A stretch of 64,000 nucleotides of DNA from Bradyrhizobium sp. CB2312 (GCF_029714425.1 NZ_CP121668.1:6903501-6967500), one strand, 5' to 3'. Shown: positions 19,400 through 28,538, counted from the stretch's first letter. The notes: a model not told the origin generated them from the letters alone. Numbers and translations: made by a program.

Positions 19400-19417
19400 C
19401 GCCTGGACGCGAAAGCA

Positions 19418-20407
19418 ATGATGACCAGTAGCAAATCCGTCGACATCAAATCCTTCGCCCGCGACCTCCGCTCCGGCAGCCGCGCGGCCCTCGCCCGGGC
19501 GATCACGCTGGTGGAGAGCCGGCGCGGCGATCACCAGGCGCTGGCGCGCGAGCTGGTGCAGATGCTGCTGCCCGACACCGGCAAGGCATTTCGCGTCGGC
19601 ATCACCGGCTCGCCCGGCGTCGGCAAGTCCACCACCATCGATGGGCTCGGGACCTATCTGATCGAGCAGGGCCACAAGGTCGCGGTGCTCGCGGTCGATC
19701 CGTCCTCGGCGCGCAGCGGCGGCTCGATCCTCGGCGACAAGACGCGGATGGCGCGGCTTTCGGCCTCCAACGATGCCTTCATCCGCCCCTCGCCATCCTC
19801 GGGCACGCTCGGCGGCGTCGCGGCCAAGACGCGCGAGGCGATGCTGCTGTGCGAGGCGGCCGGCTTCGGTGTCGTGCTGGTCGAGACCGTCGGCATCGGC
19901 CAGTCCGAGACCGCGGTCTGCGACATGACAGATTTCTTCCTGGCGCTGATGCTGCCGGGTGGCGGCGACGAATTGCAGGGCATCAAGAAGGGCCTGGTCG
20001 AGCTCGCGGACATGATCGCCATCAACAAGGCCGACGGCGACAATCTCAAGCGCGCCAACATCACCGCCGCCGACTATCGCGGCGCGCTGCATATTCTCAG
20101 CCCGCGGTCCGAGCATTGGCATCCGCCTGTCGTCACCTATTCGGCACTGGCCGGCACCGGGATCGCCGAGCTTTGGCAGAAGGTTCTCGACCACCGCAAG
20201 GCGATGAACGCGTCCGGCGATTTCGCAGGCCGGCGGCGCGACCAGCAGGTGAAGTGGATGTGGTCGATGCTGGAGCAGCGCATGCTGGCGCGGCTGCGCA
20301 GCGAGGCGTCGGTGCGCACGAAGGTCCGGAAGATCGAGGCTGAAGTCGCCGATGGCCATCTCACGCCGGCGCTCGCCGCCGAGCAGATCCTGGAGTTGCT
20401 GCAATGA
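19418..20407 (+). CDS. meaB: Methylmalonyl-CoA mutase-associated GTPase MeaB
   Basis: 329 residues. MeaB is a G3E-type GTPase that protects the mutase and gates cobalamin loading. It shows Walker A GITGSPGVGKST near residue 65, LAVDPSSARSGGSILGDKTR (switch region), ETVGIGQSE and the NKADGDN base-recognition motif. A C-terminal dimerisation helix pair is present. Two adjacent ATGs (19418, 19421) make the start uncertain by one residue. Its substrate enzyme mutAB is upstream, and pcp overlaps its stop by 4 nt. Confidence 0.94.
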   Translation: MMTSSKSVDIKSFARDLRSGSRAALARAITLVESRRGDHQALARELVQMLLPDTGKAFRVGITGSPGVGKSTTIDGLGTYLIEQGHKVAVLAVDPSSARSGGSILGDKTRMARLSASNDAFIRPSPSSGTLGGVAAKTREAMLLCEAAGFGVVLVETVGIGQSETAVCDMTDFFLALMLPGGGDELQGIKKGLVELADMIAINKADGDNLKRANITAADYRGALHILSPRSEHWHPPVVTYSALAGTGIAELWQKVLDHRKAMNASGDFAGRRRDQQVKWMWSMLEQRMLARLRSEASVRTKVRKIEAEVADGHLTPALAAEQILELLQ

Positions 20408-21060
20408 GCGAAAAGCTGCGCATTCTCCTGACCGGCTTCGGATCGTTTCCCGGCGCGCCCTATAATCCGACCCAGCCGCTGGTGGCACGGCTGACGCAGC
20501 TGCGCCGGCCGGCGCTCGACGATGTCACGATCGCGAGCCACATCTTCCCGGTCACTTACGCCGCGGTCGACCGGCAATTGCCGGAGGTGCTCGCAAAGGA
20601 AAAGCCCGATGCGCTGCTGATGTTCGGCCTCGCCGCTCGCACGCCCTATTTGCGCGTCGAGACTCGCGCGCGCAACGCCGTCACCATGCTCTGGCCCGAT
20701 GCCGCCAACACCCGCTCGAGCAAGCGCGGCATCGCCGGTCATGCCGACGCGATGACGTTCGGCCCGCACACGGCAAGGCTGCTGCGCGCGGCGCGCCTCA
20801 CCGGCATCGACGCCCGTGCCTCACGCGATGCCGGCGCCTATCTCTGCAATTATCTGAGCTGGCGCGCGATCGAGAATGTGCGGGCCGGCGGGCCCCGGCT
20901 TGCGGCGTTCATCCATATCCCGCTGCTGGCGCGCAGTGGCGCCGTACGCCGCAAGGGCGCGCCGCGGATCACGCTGGAGGAGCTGGTGGATGCGGGAGAA
21001 GCGATGCTGATGGAGCTGGTGGGGCTGGCAAGGAAGACGCGGAACACACCGGTTTCGTAG
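20404..21060 (+). CDS. pcp: Pyroglutamyl-peptidase I family protein (peptidase C15)
   Basis: 218 residues. This cytoplasmic cysteine peptidase removes N-terminal pyroglutamate. The triad regions are visible: LRVETRARN (Glu), DAGAYLCNYLSW (nucleophile Cys) and AFIHIPLLA (His). It opens with LLTGFGSFPGAPYNPTQPL, the family N-terminus. It overlaps meaB by ATGA, but no metabolic link is evident. Its TAG stop (21058-21060) lies in the first bases of a dispersed repeat, so the C-terminal end may have been reset by the repeat. Confidence 0.88.
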   Translation: MSEKLRILLTGFGSFPGAPYNPTQPLVARLTQLRRPALDDVTIASHIFPVTYAAVDRQLPEVLAKEKPDALLMFGLAARTPYLRVETRARNAVTMLWPDAANTRSSKRGIAGHADAMTFGPHTARLLRAARLTGIDARASRDAGAYLCNYLSWRAIENVRAGGPRLAAFIHIPLLARSGAVRRKGAPRITLEELVDAGEAMLMELVGLARKTRNTPVS

Positions 21061-21148
21061 GGTGGGCAAAGGCGCGTAGCGCCGTGCCCACGATGCATCG
21101 GCATGTGCGGTGACAATGGTGGGCACGCTTGCGCTTTGCCCACCCTAC
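21057..21148. repeat. GTAGGGTGGGC repeat, copy 2 of 3
   Basis: 92 bp with inverted ends GTAGGGTGGGCAAAG and CTTTGCCCACCCTAC. Its first bases supply the pcp stop codon. Other copies are at 1742-1830 and 43438-43528. Confidence 0.85.
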
Positions 21149-21259
21149 GGCACCGGCTTTGCGTAAACATTTAACCCTACCGCGAACAATCCTCACGGCT
21201 CCGCCCGCCCTGCGCTACCTAACCGCTGCGGACCCCCCGCGTCCGCCGGAGGACGCGTC

Positions 21260-22630
21260 ATGGACCTCAATCGCCGTCATCTCATCGGAGCTTCCACCGC
21301 CGGCATCGCCGGCGCGCTCGCCATGCCGGCCGATGCCGCGCGCGCGGCGCCACTGACCTCCCTGCTCGGCCGCGATGCCACGCAATATGGCGTGCGACCC
21401 AACAGCAGCGAGGATCAGACGCGCGCGCTCCAGCGCGCCGTCGATGAGGCCGCGCGGGCGCAAATGCCGCTGGCGCTGCCCCCGGGCGTCTATCGCACCG
21501 GCCTGCTGCGGCTGCCGAACGGCTCGCAGCTAATCGGCGTGCGCGGCGCGACAAAGCTCGTGTTCACCGGCGGGGCCTCGGCGATCCAGAGCGACGGCTC
21601 GGACTCGATCGGCCTCACTGGCATCACCTTCGACGGCGGCGGCATTCCGCTGCCGACGCGGCGCGGGCTGATCCACGTCCTCGGCGGGCGCGACGTCCGC
21701 ATCACCGATTGCGAGATCACCGCCTCAGGGGGCAGCGGCATCTGGCTCGAGCAGGTCTCCGGCGACATCTCCGGCAACATCTTAACCAGCATCGCCGTGA
21801 CCGCGGTGGTCTCGTTCGACGCCAAGGGCCTCAGCGTCTCCCGCAACACGATTCTCCGCACCAGTGACAACGGCATCGAGATCCTGCGCGCCGCGATCGG
21901 TGACGACGGCACGCTGGTCGCTGATAACCGCATCGAGGACATCAAGGCCGGGCCCGGCGGCTCCGGCCAGTACGGCAACGCCATCAACGCCTTCCGCGCC
22001 GGCAACGTGATCGTGCGTGGCAACCGCATCAAAAACTGCGACTACTCGGCGGTGCGCGGCAATTCGGCTTCCAACATCCACATAACAGGCAACAGCGTCA
22101 GCGACGTGCGCGAGGTCGCTCTTTATTCGGAGTTTTCGTTCGAGGCCGCCGTGATCGCCAACAACACGGTCGACGGCGCCGCCGTCGGCGTCTCCGTCTG
22201 CAATTTCAACGAGGGCGGCCGTATCGCGGTGGTCCAGGGCAACATCATCCGCAATCTGATCCCGAAGCGGCCGATCGGCACCGCGCCTGATGACGACGCC
22301 GGCGTCGGCATCTACATCGAGGCGGATTCATCGGTGACGGGCAACGTGATCGAGAACGCGCCGTCCTACGGCATCGTCGCCGGCTGGGGTAAATATCTGC
22401 GCGACGTCGCGATATCAGGCAACGTGATCCGGAGGGCGCTGGCCGGCGTCGGCGTCTCCGTGGTGCCGGGCGCCGGCACCGCGCTGGTCAACAACAACAT
22501 GATCTCCGAAACGCCGCGTGGCGCCGTGGTCGGGCTCGACCACGCGCGCACGGTGACGTCGGACCTGTCGGCCGACGGCGCGCAGCGGTTCGCACAGGTG
22601 ATGATCGGCGGGAATGCGGTGCGGCGCTAG
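21260..22630 (+). CDS. Tat-exported parallel beta-helix protein (TIGR03808 family)
   Basis: 456 residues. The N-terminus MDLNRRHLIGASTAGIAGAL carries a twin-arginine signal with an ADAARA cleavage region. The rest is a run of short beta-helix turns with recurring 'I-x-G-N-x-I' units (ISGNILTSI, VSRNTILRT, VRGNRIKNC, ITGNSVSDV, ISGNVIRRA). This matches TIGR03808, an exported repeat protein of unknown function. The fold suggests polysaccharide binding or lyase-like activity, which is inference. It converges on and overlaps the next gene by 4 nt. Confidence 0.88.
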   Translation: MDLNRRHLIGASTAGIAGALAMPADAARAAPLTSLLGRDATQYGVRPNSSEDQTRALQRAVDEAARAQMPLALPPGVYRTGLLRLPNGSQLIGVRGATKLVFTGGASAIQSDGSDSIGLTGITFDGGGIPLPTRRGLIHVLGGRDVRITDCEITASGGSGIWLEQVSGDISGNILTSIAVTAVVSFDAKGLSVSRNTILRTSDNGIEILRAAIGDDGTLVADNRIEDIKAGPGGSGQYGNAINAFRAGNVIVRGNRIKNCDYSAVRGNSASNIHITGNSVSDVREVALYSEFSFEAAVIANNTVDGAAVGVSVCNFNEGGRIAVVQGNIIRNLIPKRPIGTAPDDDAGVGIYIEADSSVTGNVIENAPSYGIVAGWGKYLRDVAISGNVIRRALAGVGVSVVPGAGTALVNNNMISETPRGAVVGLDHARTVTSDLSADGAQRFAQVMIGGNAVRR

Positions 22631-23424
22631 AACGCGTTCCGCAGCAGCGGGTACTTCGCTTGCAGGCCGTCGAGGCTGAAGGTGAATTCGACCACGCGCT
22701 CGGGGGCCGCGACGATCTCGGCGGCGGGCGGGGCGAACTGCGGCAGGAGCGCAGCCATTGCGGCAGGCTGGGCCAGCGGCGCCTTCACGGCAGGGGCAGC
22801 ACGCGGCGGCAGGGCTGCGAGCGCCGCGACCGGCGGCTTCACAGGGGGGGCGATGAACGGCGCCAAAGCGGCGGGCGTGGCCACCGGTGACTTCACGGCA
22901 GGTGCGGAGAGCGGCGCCCTCGCAGCGGGTGCCTTGAGCGGCGGCACCTCGGCAGGGGCGGTGAATGATGCGAACTTGGCAGCCGCCACGCGCGGCGAGA
23001 CAGGAGCCTGCGGTACGAGCGGGGCTTCGGTGACTTCGGGGAGAACGTCCAGCTTGGGCGCGAGCCTGACCGGCGCGGCGGTCTCAGGCGCGATGTGGAC
23101 GGCCTTCTGGACGGCCTTCGGCTGCATGGTCTGCGACGGTTGCTCGCGTGGAAACACGCGGGGCATGGTCGCCGGCGACCAGCCGAAGGCGGGCGAGACG
23201 CTCGCAGCCGCGGCGGCAACGTCACCACCGGTCGCGAGCGCGCGCCAGGTCTGGACGGCGAGTTTGGCTTCCTGGATGTTTTCGAGGAATGCGATCTCGG
23301 AGTGGTAGCGACGCCACCGTCCGGTCTCGAACATTTCGGAGAGGTGCTCCAGCCGCTGCTCGGCGAGAGCGCACCAGCGTGCCGCGATCTCGCGGCCGGC
23401 GGCCGCGCTTTGGCGATGTGTCAT
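22627..23424 (-). CDS. TIGR03809-like protein with Ala/Pro-rich tail
   Basis: About 265 residues. The N-terminal 80 residues are helical and conserved-looking (RWCALAEQRLEHLSEMFETG, then EIAFLENIQEAKLAVQTWRA). A long Ala-Pro-Val-Lys-rich low-complexity stretch follows (about 100-230), then a short ordered end (VVEFTFSLDGLQAKYPLLRN). Adjacency to a TIGR03808 gene supports the TIGR03809 call. The function is unknown. The start is uncertain: ATG 23424, ATG 23439 and TTG 23463 are all in frame without a clear ribosome site. Confidence 0.7.
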   Translation of the reverse strand: MTHRQSAAAGREIAARWCALAEQRLEHLSEMFETGRWRRYHSEIAFLENIQEAKLAVQTWRALATGGDVAAAAASVSPAFGWSPATMPRVFPREQPSQTMQPKAVQKAVHIAPETAAPVRLAPKLDVLPEVTEAPLVPQAPVSPRVAAAKFASFTAPAEVPPLKAPAARAPLSAPAVKSPVATPAALAPFIAPPVKPPVAALAALPPRAAPAVKAPLAQPAAMAALLPQFAPPAAEIVAAPERVVEFTFSLDGLQAKYPLLRNAF

Positions 23425-23463
23425 GAACCAGCCCGTCATGAGAAAAATACGGACGCGACGCAA

Positions 23464-23897
23464 CGCACACGAATCAATTTAGACGCGACATGAATATTTT
23501 GTGGAAAAGTTTTGACTTGTCCAGCAACGACACGCCGTTCGTCATGAAAGACCGTAGTCGTGCGGACAATTGCTGCGATTTCGAGTCAAGCTTCGCACAA
23601 GCATGACGGCGTTGCGGCGTGCCGGTCGGCCGACGAGATGAACGTATGCGCGGTCGTTCAACCGCAAGCTGAATGGGGTGCCACGCCTCAAAGACCACAA
23701 AAGAAAAGACCCGTCCGGGGGGACAACCGGACGGGTCGAGCCATATGGGCGCTTGGGGTGGATGGGCGCTCGCGCCTGATATGACTGATGGGGAGGGATG
23801 ACCGCTCCCACATAATTTGGTCGTGGCAGCTGGCTGAACGTTCAACGCGGCGCTCGATTATTTAACCTTTGGCGGGCGCGCAATCTTGTCGCAGCCG
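23464..23897. other. Intergenic region with a minus-strand terminator
   Basis: 434 bases between two minus-strand genes. It contains one strong terminator hairpin (23700-23738) and presumably the promoter of the TIGR03809 gene. A 123-residue minus-strand frame crosses it but runs through the terminator and has no family features. Confidence 0.65.
23700..23738 (-). terminator. Rho-independent terminator downstream of the subtilisin gene
   Basis: A perfect 11-bp stem, GACCCGTCCGG with CCGGACGGGTC, and an 8-nt loop. Reading the minus strand, the stem is followed by TTTTCTTT, so it ends transcripts from the ECF sigma/anti-sigma/protease operon about 160 nt after the protease stop. Confidence 0.8.
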
Positions 23898-25604
23898 CTA
23901 TCGCGGCGCCGGCCTATCCGCCTGAGAAACCGTGGCTTTATCGTCCGCGCTCGACAGCGAGGGCTGCTCGACCGCGCGAATGCCCGGCTCATCGCGACGT
24001 GGCTGCGCATCTTCACGTTTTGTTGTACCGGACGCCGCCGCCACCGGCGTCGCGCTGTCGGCGGGAACAGCCGAGACCGCGGCAAACGCATCGGCCTCGC
24101 CGTCGCCGAACAGATCATCACGCCCGGGTGAACCGAGGTCGCGGGCGGTCTTCGCAAGCGTCATGCGCAGCGCTTCCGGCTTCAGCGTGTAATTGCGCTC
24201 GAGCAGCAGCGCCGCGACGCCGGAGACATAGGCCGCCGAGAACGAGGTTCCCGAGGTCATCTGGTATTTGCCGTCGGGCGCCGGCAGGAAGATGTCGACG
24301 CCGGGCGCGGCCAGCGCGATGTAATTGCCGCGGTTGGAGGCCGAGAACAGCTTGTCCTGCTGGTCGATGGCGCTGACCGCGATCACGTTGGGATTGGCGG
24401 CCGGATAAAGCGGCGGCGACTTCGCGCCGGCATTGCCGGCGGCGGCGATCAGCACGAGGCCACGCGCGGCGGTCGCGGCAATGGCGCGCTCGATCACCGC
24501 GTCCTTCGGACCGGCAAAGCTCATATTGACGATCTGCGCGCCGTGCTCGGCGGCGTAATTCAGCGAGCGCAGGATGATGTAGGACGAGCTCTCCGCCCCT
24601 CCGCTGGTGCCGCCGAAGGCGCGGATCGCGATGATGCGCGCCTCGGGCGCGCTGCCCATCAGCTTGGCGTGCGCCACGATGGCGCCGGCGATGCCGGTGC
24701 CGTGGATGTGCGGGCCCTCGGCGCTGCCGAGCGCATCGAAATTGTCGGCGATGGAATCGGCGAGCTCCGGATGCCTCGCATCGATGCCGGAATCGATCAC
24801 GGCAACGGTCACGTTGGCGCCATGCGCCAGCGTATGCGCCTGCGGCAGGCGGAGCTTTGCCAGGGCATATTGCGCGGGGTCGCCTTCGCTCAGCGTCGCC
24901 GGCTTCTGGTCCTGGAGCACGTAGCGGAAGTTCGGCTGCACCGACCGCACGCTGCCATCCGCGGCGAACTCGCGCCGTACCGTCTCGAACGGGCGGCCAT
25001 CGGTGATGCGGAACAGGCCGAATGTCGCGCCGATCAGCGGGATGTTTTCCGACGATACGCGCGCAAGGCCATGGCGGCGCGCAAGCTCGTCGGCTTCGGT
25101 CAGCGTCAGCGCGCCGTCGATCTCGGCGACGAATTCATTGGCAAAGCTGCGCAGGTTCGCAGCCACCGGCGTGTTGTTGCCGCGCCCCTTGGCGGCGGTC
25201 TTCTTGCCCGACTTGCCGGTCCCCTCGCCGCCCGCGCTCGGCTGCCCAAGGCACTCGCCGTCGGCGTCGCGATAGGGTGCGGAGCAGGCCGGATAGAGGT
25301 TCGGGGAGTAGCGCGCATAGGGCAGCACCGGGGTCGGCCCCATCCGCGCCGAGAGCCGCGGCATCGCCATCGCGCGCGGGCCGCGGTCGACCGCGACCAC
25401 GCGCGCAGCCACACCCGGATTGACGCGGGCGGCGACGTTGGGAGAGATGGTTGGCGTGCGCGAGGGCACGCTGATCGTCGGCGTGCGCATGATCGCCTGC
25501 GCCTCTGCAACCTCGACGCCGAGACAGGCGGCAAGCAGCAGCGCGGCACCCACCGATGAAGCGTAAGCCCCAGCGCGGATATTACTCTTGGACTTGCCTG
25601 TCAT
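23898..25604 (-). CDS. Exported subtilisin-like serine peptidase (S8)
   Basis: 568 residues. A signal peptide (VGAALLLAACLGVEVAEAQA) is followed by a Pro/Thr-rich linker and a propeptide-like domain (about 150-240). The S8 catalytic domain then runs from about 255 to 500, with the triad in VAVIDSGIDARHPEL (Asp), HIHGTGIAGAI (His) and SGTSFSAAYVSG (Ser). The C-terminal ~60 residues are disordered and charged. It is the last gene of an operon with an ECF sigma factor and its anti-sigma factor, 18 nt after the latter. A role in envelope stress or sigma activation is possible but unproven. Confidence 0.9.
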   Translation of the reverse strand: MTGKSKSNIRAGAYASSVGAALLLAACLGVEVAEAQAIMRTPTISVPSRTPTISPNVAARVNPGVAARVVAVDRGPRAMAMPRLSARMGPTPVLPYARYSPNLYPACSAPYRDADGECLGQPSAGGEGTGKSGKKTAAKGRGNNTPVAANLRSFANEFVAEIDGALTLTEADELARRHGLARVSSENIPLIGATFGLFRITDGRPFETVRREFAADGSVRSVQPNFRYVLQDQKPATLSEGDPAQYALAKLRLPQAHTLAHGANVTVAVIDSGIDARHPELADSIADNFDALGSAEGPHIHGTGIAGAIVAHAKLMGSAPEARIIAIRAFGGTSGGAESSSYIILRSLNYAAEHGAQIVNMSFAGPKDAVIERAIAATAARGLVLIAAAGNAGAKSPPLYPAANPNVIAVSAIDQQDKLFSASNRGNYIALAAPGVDIFLPAPDGKYQMTSGTSFSAAYVSGVAALLLERNYTLKPEALRMTLAKTARDLGSPGRDDLFGDGEADAFAAVSAVPADSATPVAAASGTTKREDAQPRRDEPGIRAVEQPSLSSADDKATVSQADRPAPR

Positions 25605-25622
25605 CGGTTGAAAGGCGCGCGT

Positions 25623-26312
25623 TTAAGGCGCTGCCACGGCGAGATTGACGAACTTCTCGCGCGACATCCTGGCAAGCAGCGCGGCGAGCTCGTCCTGGCT
25701 CATCGCCTTGTCGAACTGGAGGCGGAACATGCCACCCTTGGCATCGCCGATGATCGAGGCCTGGTAGCTGTCGAGCAGCGCGGTGATGTCGGCGACGCGC
25801 GCCTCGGGCGTGAAGCGCACCAGCGCCCGCGCCGGTGCGGCTCCGAGCTCGCGCGTGATCGGAGCGCCGATCGAGAGCGAGGCGGTCTGGAAGGTCGCGG
25901 TCTGGGTCTTCATCAGCACGGCGCCGATGATGCCGGCCTGCAGCAGCAGCGCGATGGCGCCAAGACTCGCCGACCAGGCCAGCGTGCGCGGCGACAGGCT
26001 CGCAAAGAAGGTCGAGATCCGCGTGGAGAGCGGCAACGGCGCGGCTGCCCGCGCCGGCTCGGCGTCGATCGCCGCGAACAGCTTCTGCATCGCGCGCGCC
26101 GATGGAGCCCCCAGGCTCTCGTTCAGATGGATGGTCTCTTCGTACTCGCCGCGGATCGCGGCGTACTGCCTGGCGAGCTCGGGATCACGCGCCAGCGCTT
26201 CCTCGACACGACGCGCATCGCGCGTATTCAGCGTGCCGGCGGCGTGCCAGGGCAGCAGCAGTTCAATCTCACTGGGCTCTTGCTCCAGCATCTTCTTGCT
26301 CAACGCCATCAT
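25623..26312 (-). CDS. Membrane anti-sigma factor
   Basis: 229 residues. The N-terminal part (IELLLPWHAAGTLNTRDARR) is the 'LLPWHAAGTL' version of an anti-sigma domain that lacks the zinc Cys residues. A single membrane helix lies at about residues 110-135 (TLAWSASLGAIALLLQAGII), with a periplasmic C-terminal domain of about 95 residues. Its ATG overlaps the sigma factor stop by 4 nt. It should hold the ECF sigma factor inactive at the membrane until a periplasmic signal arrives. Confidence 0.85.
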   Translation of the reverse strand: MMALSKKMLEQEPSEIELLLPWHAAGTLNTRDARRVEEALARDPELARQYAAIRGEYEETIHLNESLGAPSARAMQKLFAAIDAEPARAAAPLPLSTRISTFFASLSPRTLAWSASLGAIALLLQAGIIGAVLMKTQTATFQTASLSIGAPITRELGAAPARALVRFTPEARVADITALLDSYQASIIGDAKGGMFRLQFDKAMSQDELAALLARMSREKFVNLAVAAP

Positions 26313-26878
26313 GGCCAGCCTCGCTCAACGCCGGCTGCCTTCAGCAGTTCGGCCAGTTTCTTGCGCGCATAGAACAAGCGCGTCTTCACAGTGTTCTCCG
26401 GTATCCCGACGATTTCGGCCACCTCTTCCACGGACTTCTCGTGGTAGTAGACAAGATCGACGATTTCCCGGTGTTCCGGCGAGAGGCCCGTCAGACACTC
26501 CCGCAACGCTTCACTGGTATCCTTCTTCTGCACCACCGTTTCCGGATCATCGGACTGGTCCTCGATCGCGTTCGCGGCGTCTTCGTCCAACTCAAAATCC
26601 TTCCTGCGCCGGAGCGCCGAGAGGGCCTTGAATCGGGTGATTGCCAGCAGCCAGGTGGAAACGGCGGATCGGCCCTCGAACTTGCCGGCTTGACGCCAGA
26701 CGTCGAGAAAAACCTCGCTGATGAGGTCTTCCGCCGCCTGCTCGTCCCGCACGAGCCTCAGCCCGAACCTGTAGACCCTGACATGGTGCCGCCCGTACAG
26801 CACCTGCATGGCGAGCCGGTCGCCTTGGGCGATCCTGGCGATCAGGACCTCGTCCGTAGCCGCCTGTGTCACGCTCAA
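26309..26878 (-). CDS. ECF-type RNA polymerase sigma factor
   Basis: 189 residues. Region 2 is visible as LVRDEQAAEDLISEVFLDVW and STWLLAITRFKALSALRR, and region 4 as LSPEHREIVDLVYYHEKSVE and GIPENTVKTRLFYARKKL. It is the first gene of a sigma/anti-sigma/subtilisin operon and probably transcribes its own operon, as most ECF factors do. Confidence 0.93.
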   Translation of the reverse strand: MSVTQAATDEVLIARIAQGDRLAMQVLYGRHHVRVYRFGLRLVRDEQAAEDLISEVFLDVWRQAGKFEGRSAVSTWLLAITRFKALSALRRRKDFELDEDAANAIEDQSDDPETVVQKKDTSEALRECLTGLSPEHREIVDLVYYHEKSVEEVAEIVGIPENTVKTRLFYARKKLAELLKAAGVERGWP

Positions 26879-27317
26879 AGGCCGTCTCGCAAAGTTGGTC
26901 GGGTCGATGCGGCGGAGGGTTCGACGGGCGGGACGAAATTCTTCAAGCTACCGCAGTCGTACGGGGGCCTGTGTGATCTACCCCACATACGTGCATTTTT
27001 CTCGTCCCACTTGCGGCGGTTGGCGGCCTCGATCGATGTAGGTAACATAATACTGAGACACTTTCTTGCGGAATGTCTGCCCGGCACGGGCGGGCCGATC
27101 AATTCCGGTTCCATAGCAGTCCTGCACGACGTATGTCTCACGAACCCCCGCTTTGGCTCGACCGCGTCGCAAACGATGCCTAATCGCCGGCAAATTCTCC
27201 CCGCCGGCCAACACCCTGCTGTTCTGCGCTGCACGGTTCGGATTCGGTTTCAAAGGATACCAAACCTAAAGGCTTGCCACGTAGATTTTTGGGCTGAACG
27301 GCACCATTGGCGGGACC
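26879..27317. other. Divergent intergenic region, promoters only
   Basis: 439 bases between the minus-strand sigma gene and the plus-strand diguanylate cyclase. It is less GC-rich around 27030-27070. Two overlapping minus-strand frames (26875-27234, 26978-27253) lack family features and are not called. No operator with clear symmetry was seen. Confidence 0.5.
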
Positions 27318-28475
27318 ATGAGCACGGCCGCGACGTCCTTTCCGGAGAGGAATGCCGCTGAGGCCGCGGATCTCGTCCTCGCGCCCGAGGCGGCCGCGCC
27401 CGTGGTGCGGGCGCGCAGGGCCCGGCAGCGCCGCCAGATGTATATCGGTCAGGTGGTGAGCTACTCGCTCGGCGCCTCGGTCCTGCTGCTCTACGCCTAT
27501 GACGGCGCGATCTCGATCGACGTCGCCTCGCTGTTCTGGTTCGGCGGCCTCCTGATCATCGGCACGTTCGCGGTGCTGTCGGAAGCAGGCGTCGGCGACA
27601 GATTCACCGACCACTATCTCACCGTATTCCAGATCTCGGCGCACATGGCGCTGCAATTCGTGTTCCTGGTGTCGGTGCCGACCATCGGCGTCGCCTTCAT
27701 CAGCGTGCTGTTCCTGATCTTCGCCTTCGGCACGCTGCGCATGACCTCGGCCCAGGCAATGCTGACCTGGGCGATCGCGACCAGCGGCCTTGCCGCCGTG
27801 TTCCTCGCCTCCGACCTGCCGATCGGCATGCCCGTTGCGACGCGGCTGCAGCGAACCGCCTCGATGCTGTGCTTCGTGCTGGTGATCGGCCAGTGCGCCT
27901 TCCTCGGCCTGTTCGGCGCCACACTGCGCAAGATCCTGTATCGGCGCAGCATCGAGCTGAAGGATGCCTATCGGCGCATCGAGGAGCTCGCCGAGCTCGA
28001 CGAGCTCACCGGCTCCTACAACCGCCGCTGCATCATGCGCCTTCTGGACGCGGAGATCGAAAAGTCGCGGCAGGCGTCCACGCCCTGCGCGATCGCGCTG
28101 ATCGATCTCGACTGGTTCAAGCGCATCAACGACGCCCACGGCCATCCCGTCGGCGACGAGGTGCTGCGCACCTTTGCCGTCACCGTATTCGCCAACATCC
28201 GCCCGGCCGACAGTTTTGGCCGCTACGGCGGCGAGGAATTTTTGCTGCTGCTGCCGGACACGGCAGCCGAGGCGGCCTCGCGCATGCTGGAGCGGCTGCG
28301 CGGCATCATCGCCGATCTCGACTGGAGCGCATTCTCGCCGGGCATGCGGGTGACGATTTCCGCGGGCGTCGTGACGCTGCGCGACACTGATACTGCCGAC
28401 ACGTTTCTCGCGCGCGCCGACAACGCGCTCTATTCCGCCAAGGCGCAAGGGCGCAACCGAATTGCAACGAGTTGA
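27318..28475 (+). CDS. Membrane diguanylate cyclase (GGDEF)
   Basis: 385 residues. About six membrane segments lie between residues 40 and 195, followed by a coiled stretch (SIELKDAYRRIEELAELDEL) and a GGDEF domain. The active site is GRYGGEEF, a competent variant, and an inhibitory I-site RPAD sits five residues before it, so product inhibition is expected. It makes cyclic di-GMP from GTP at the inner membrane. No EAL domain is present. A DUF2336 gene follows 63 nt downstream in the same direction. Confidence 0.92.
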   Translation: MSTAATSFPERNAAEAADLVLAPEAAAPVVRARRARQRRQMYIGQVVSYSLGASVLLLYAYDGAISIDVASLFWFGGLLIIGTFAVLSEAGVGDRFTDHYLTVFQISAHMALQFVFLVSVPTIGVAFISVLFLIFAFGTLRMTSAQAMLTWAIATSGLAAVFLASDLPIGMPVATRLQRTASMLCFVLVIGQCAFLGLFGATLRKILYRRSIELKDAYRRIEELAELDELTGSYNRRCIMRLLDAEIEKSRQASTPCAIALIDLDWFKRINDAHGHPVGDEVLRTFAVTVFANIRPADSFGRYGGEEFLLLLPDTAAEAASRMLERLRGIIADLDWSAFSPGMRVTISAGVVTLRDTDTADTFLARADNALYSAKAQGRNRIATS

Positions 28476-28538
28476 CCAATCCATTTTCTCCGGGGGCGAC
28501 AGAAGCCGCCGCCGGACCAAACGCTCCAGGACAGGGCA

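Noticed and set aside
23474..23845. 123-residue minus-strand frame after the subtilisin gene
   Set aside because: It passes through the strong terminator at 23700-23738 and has no conserved pattern.
26875..27253. Two overlapping minus-strand frames between the sigma gene and the diguanylate cyclase
   Set aside because: No family features, no clear start, and the location is where divergent promoters are needed.
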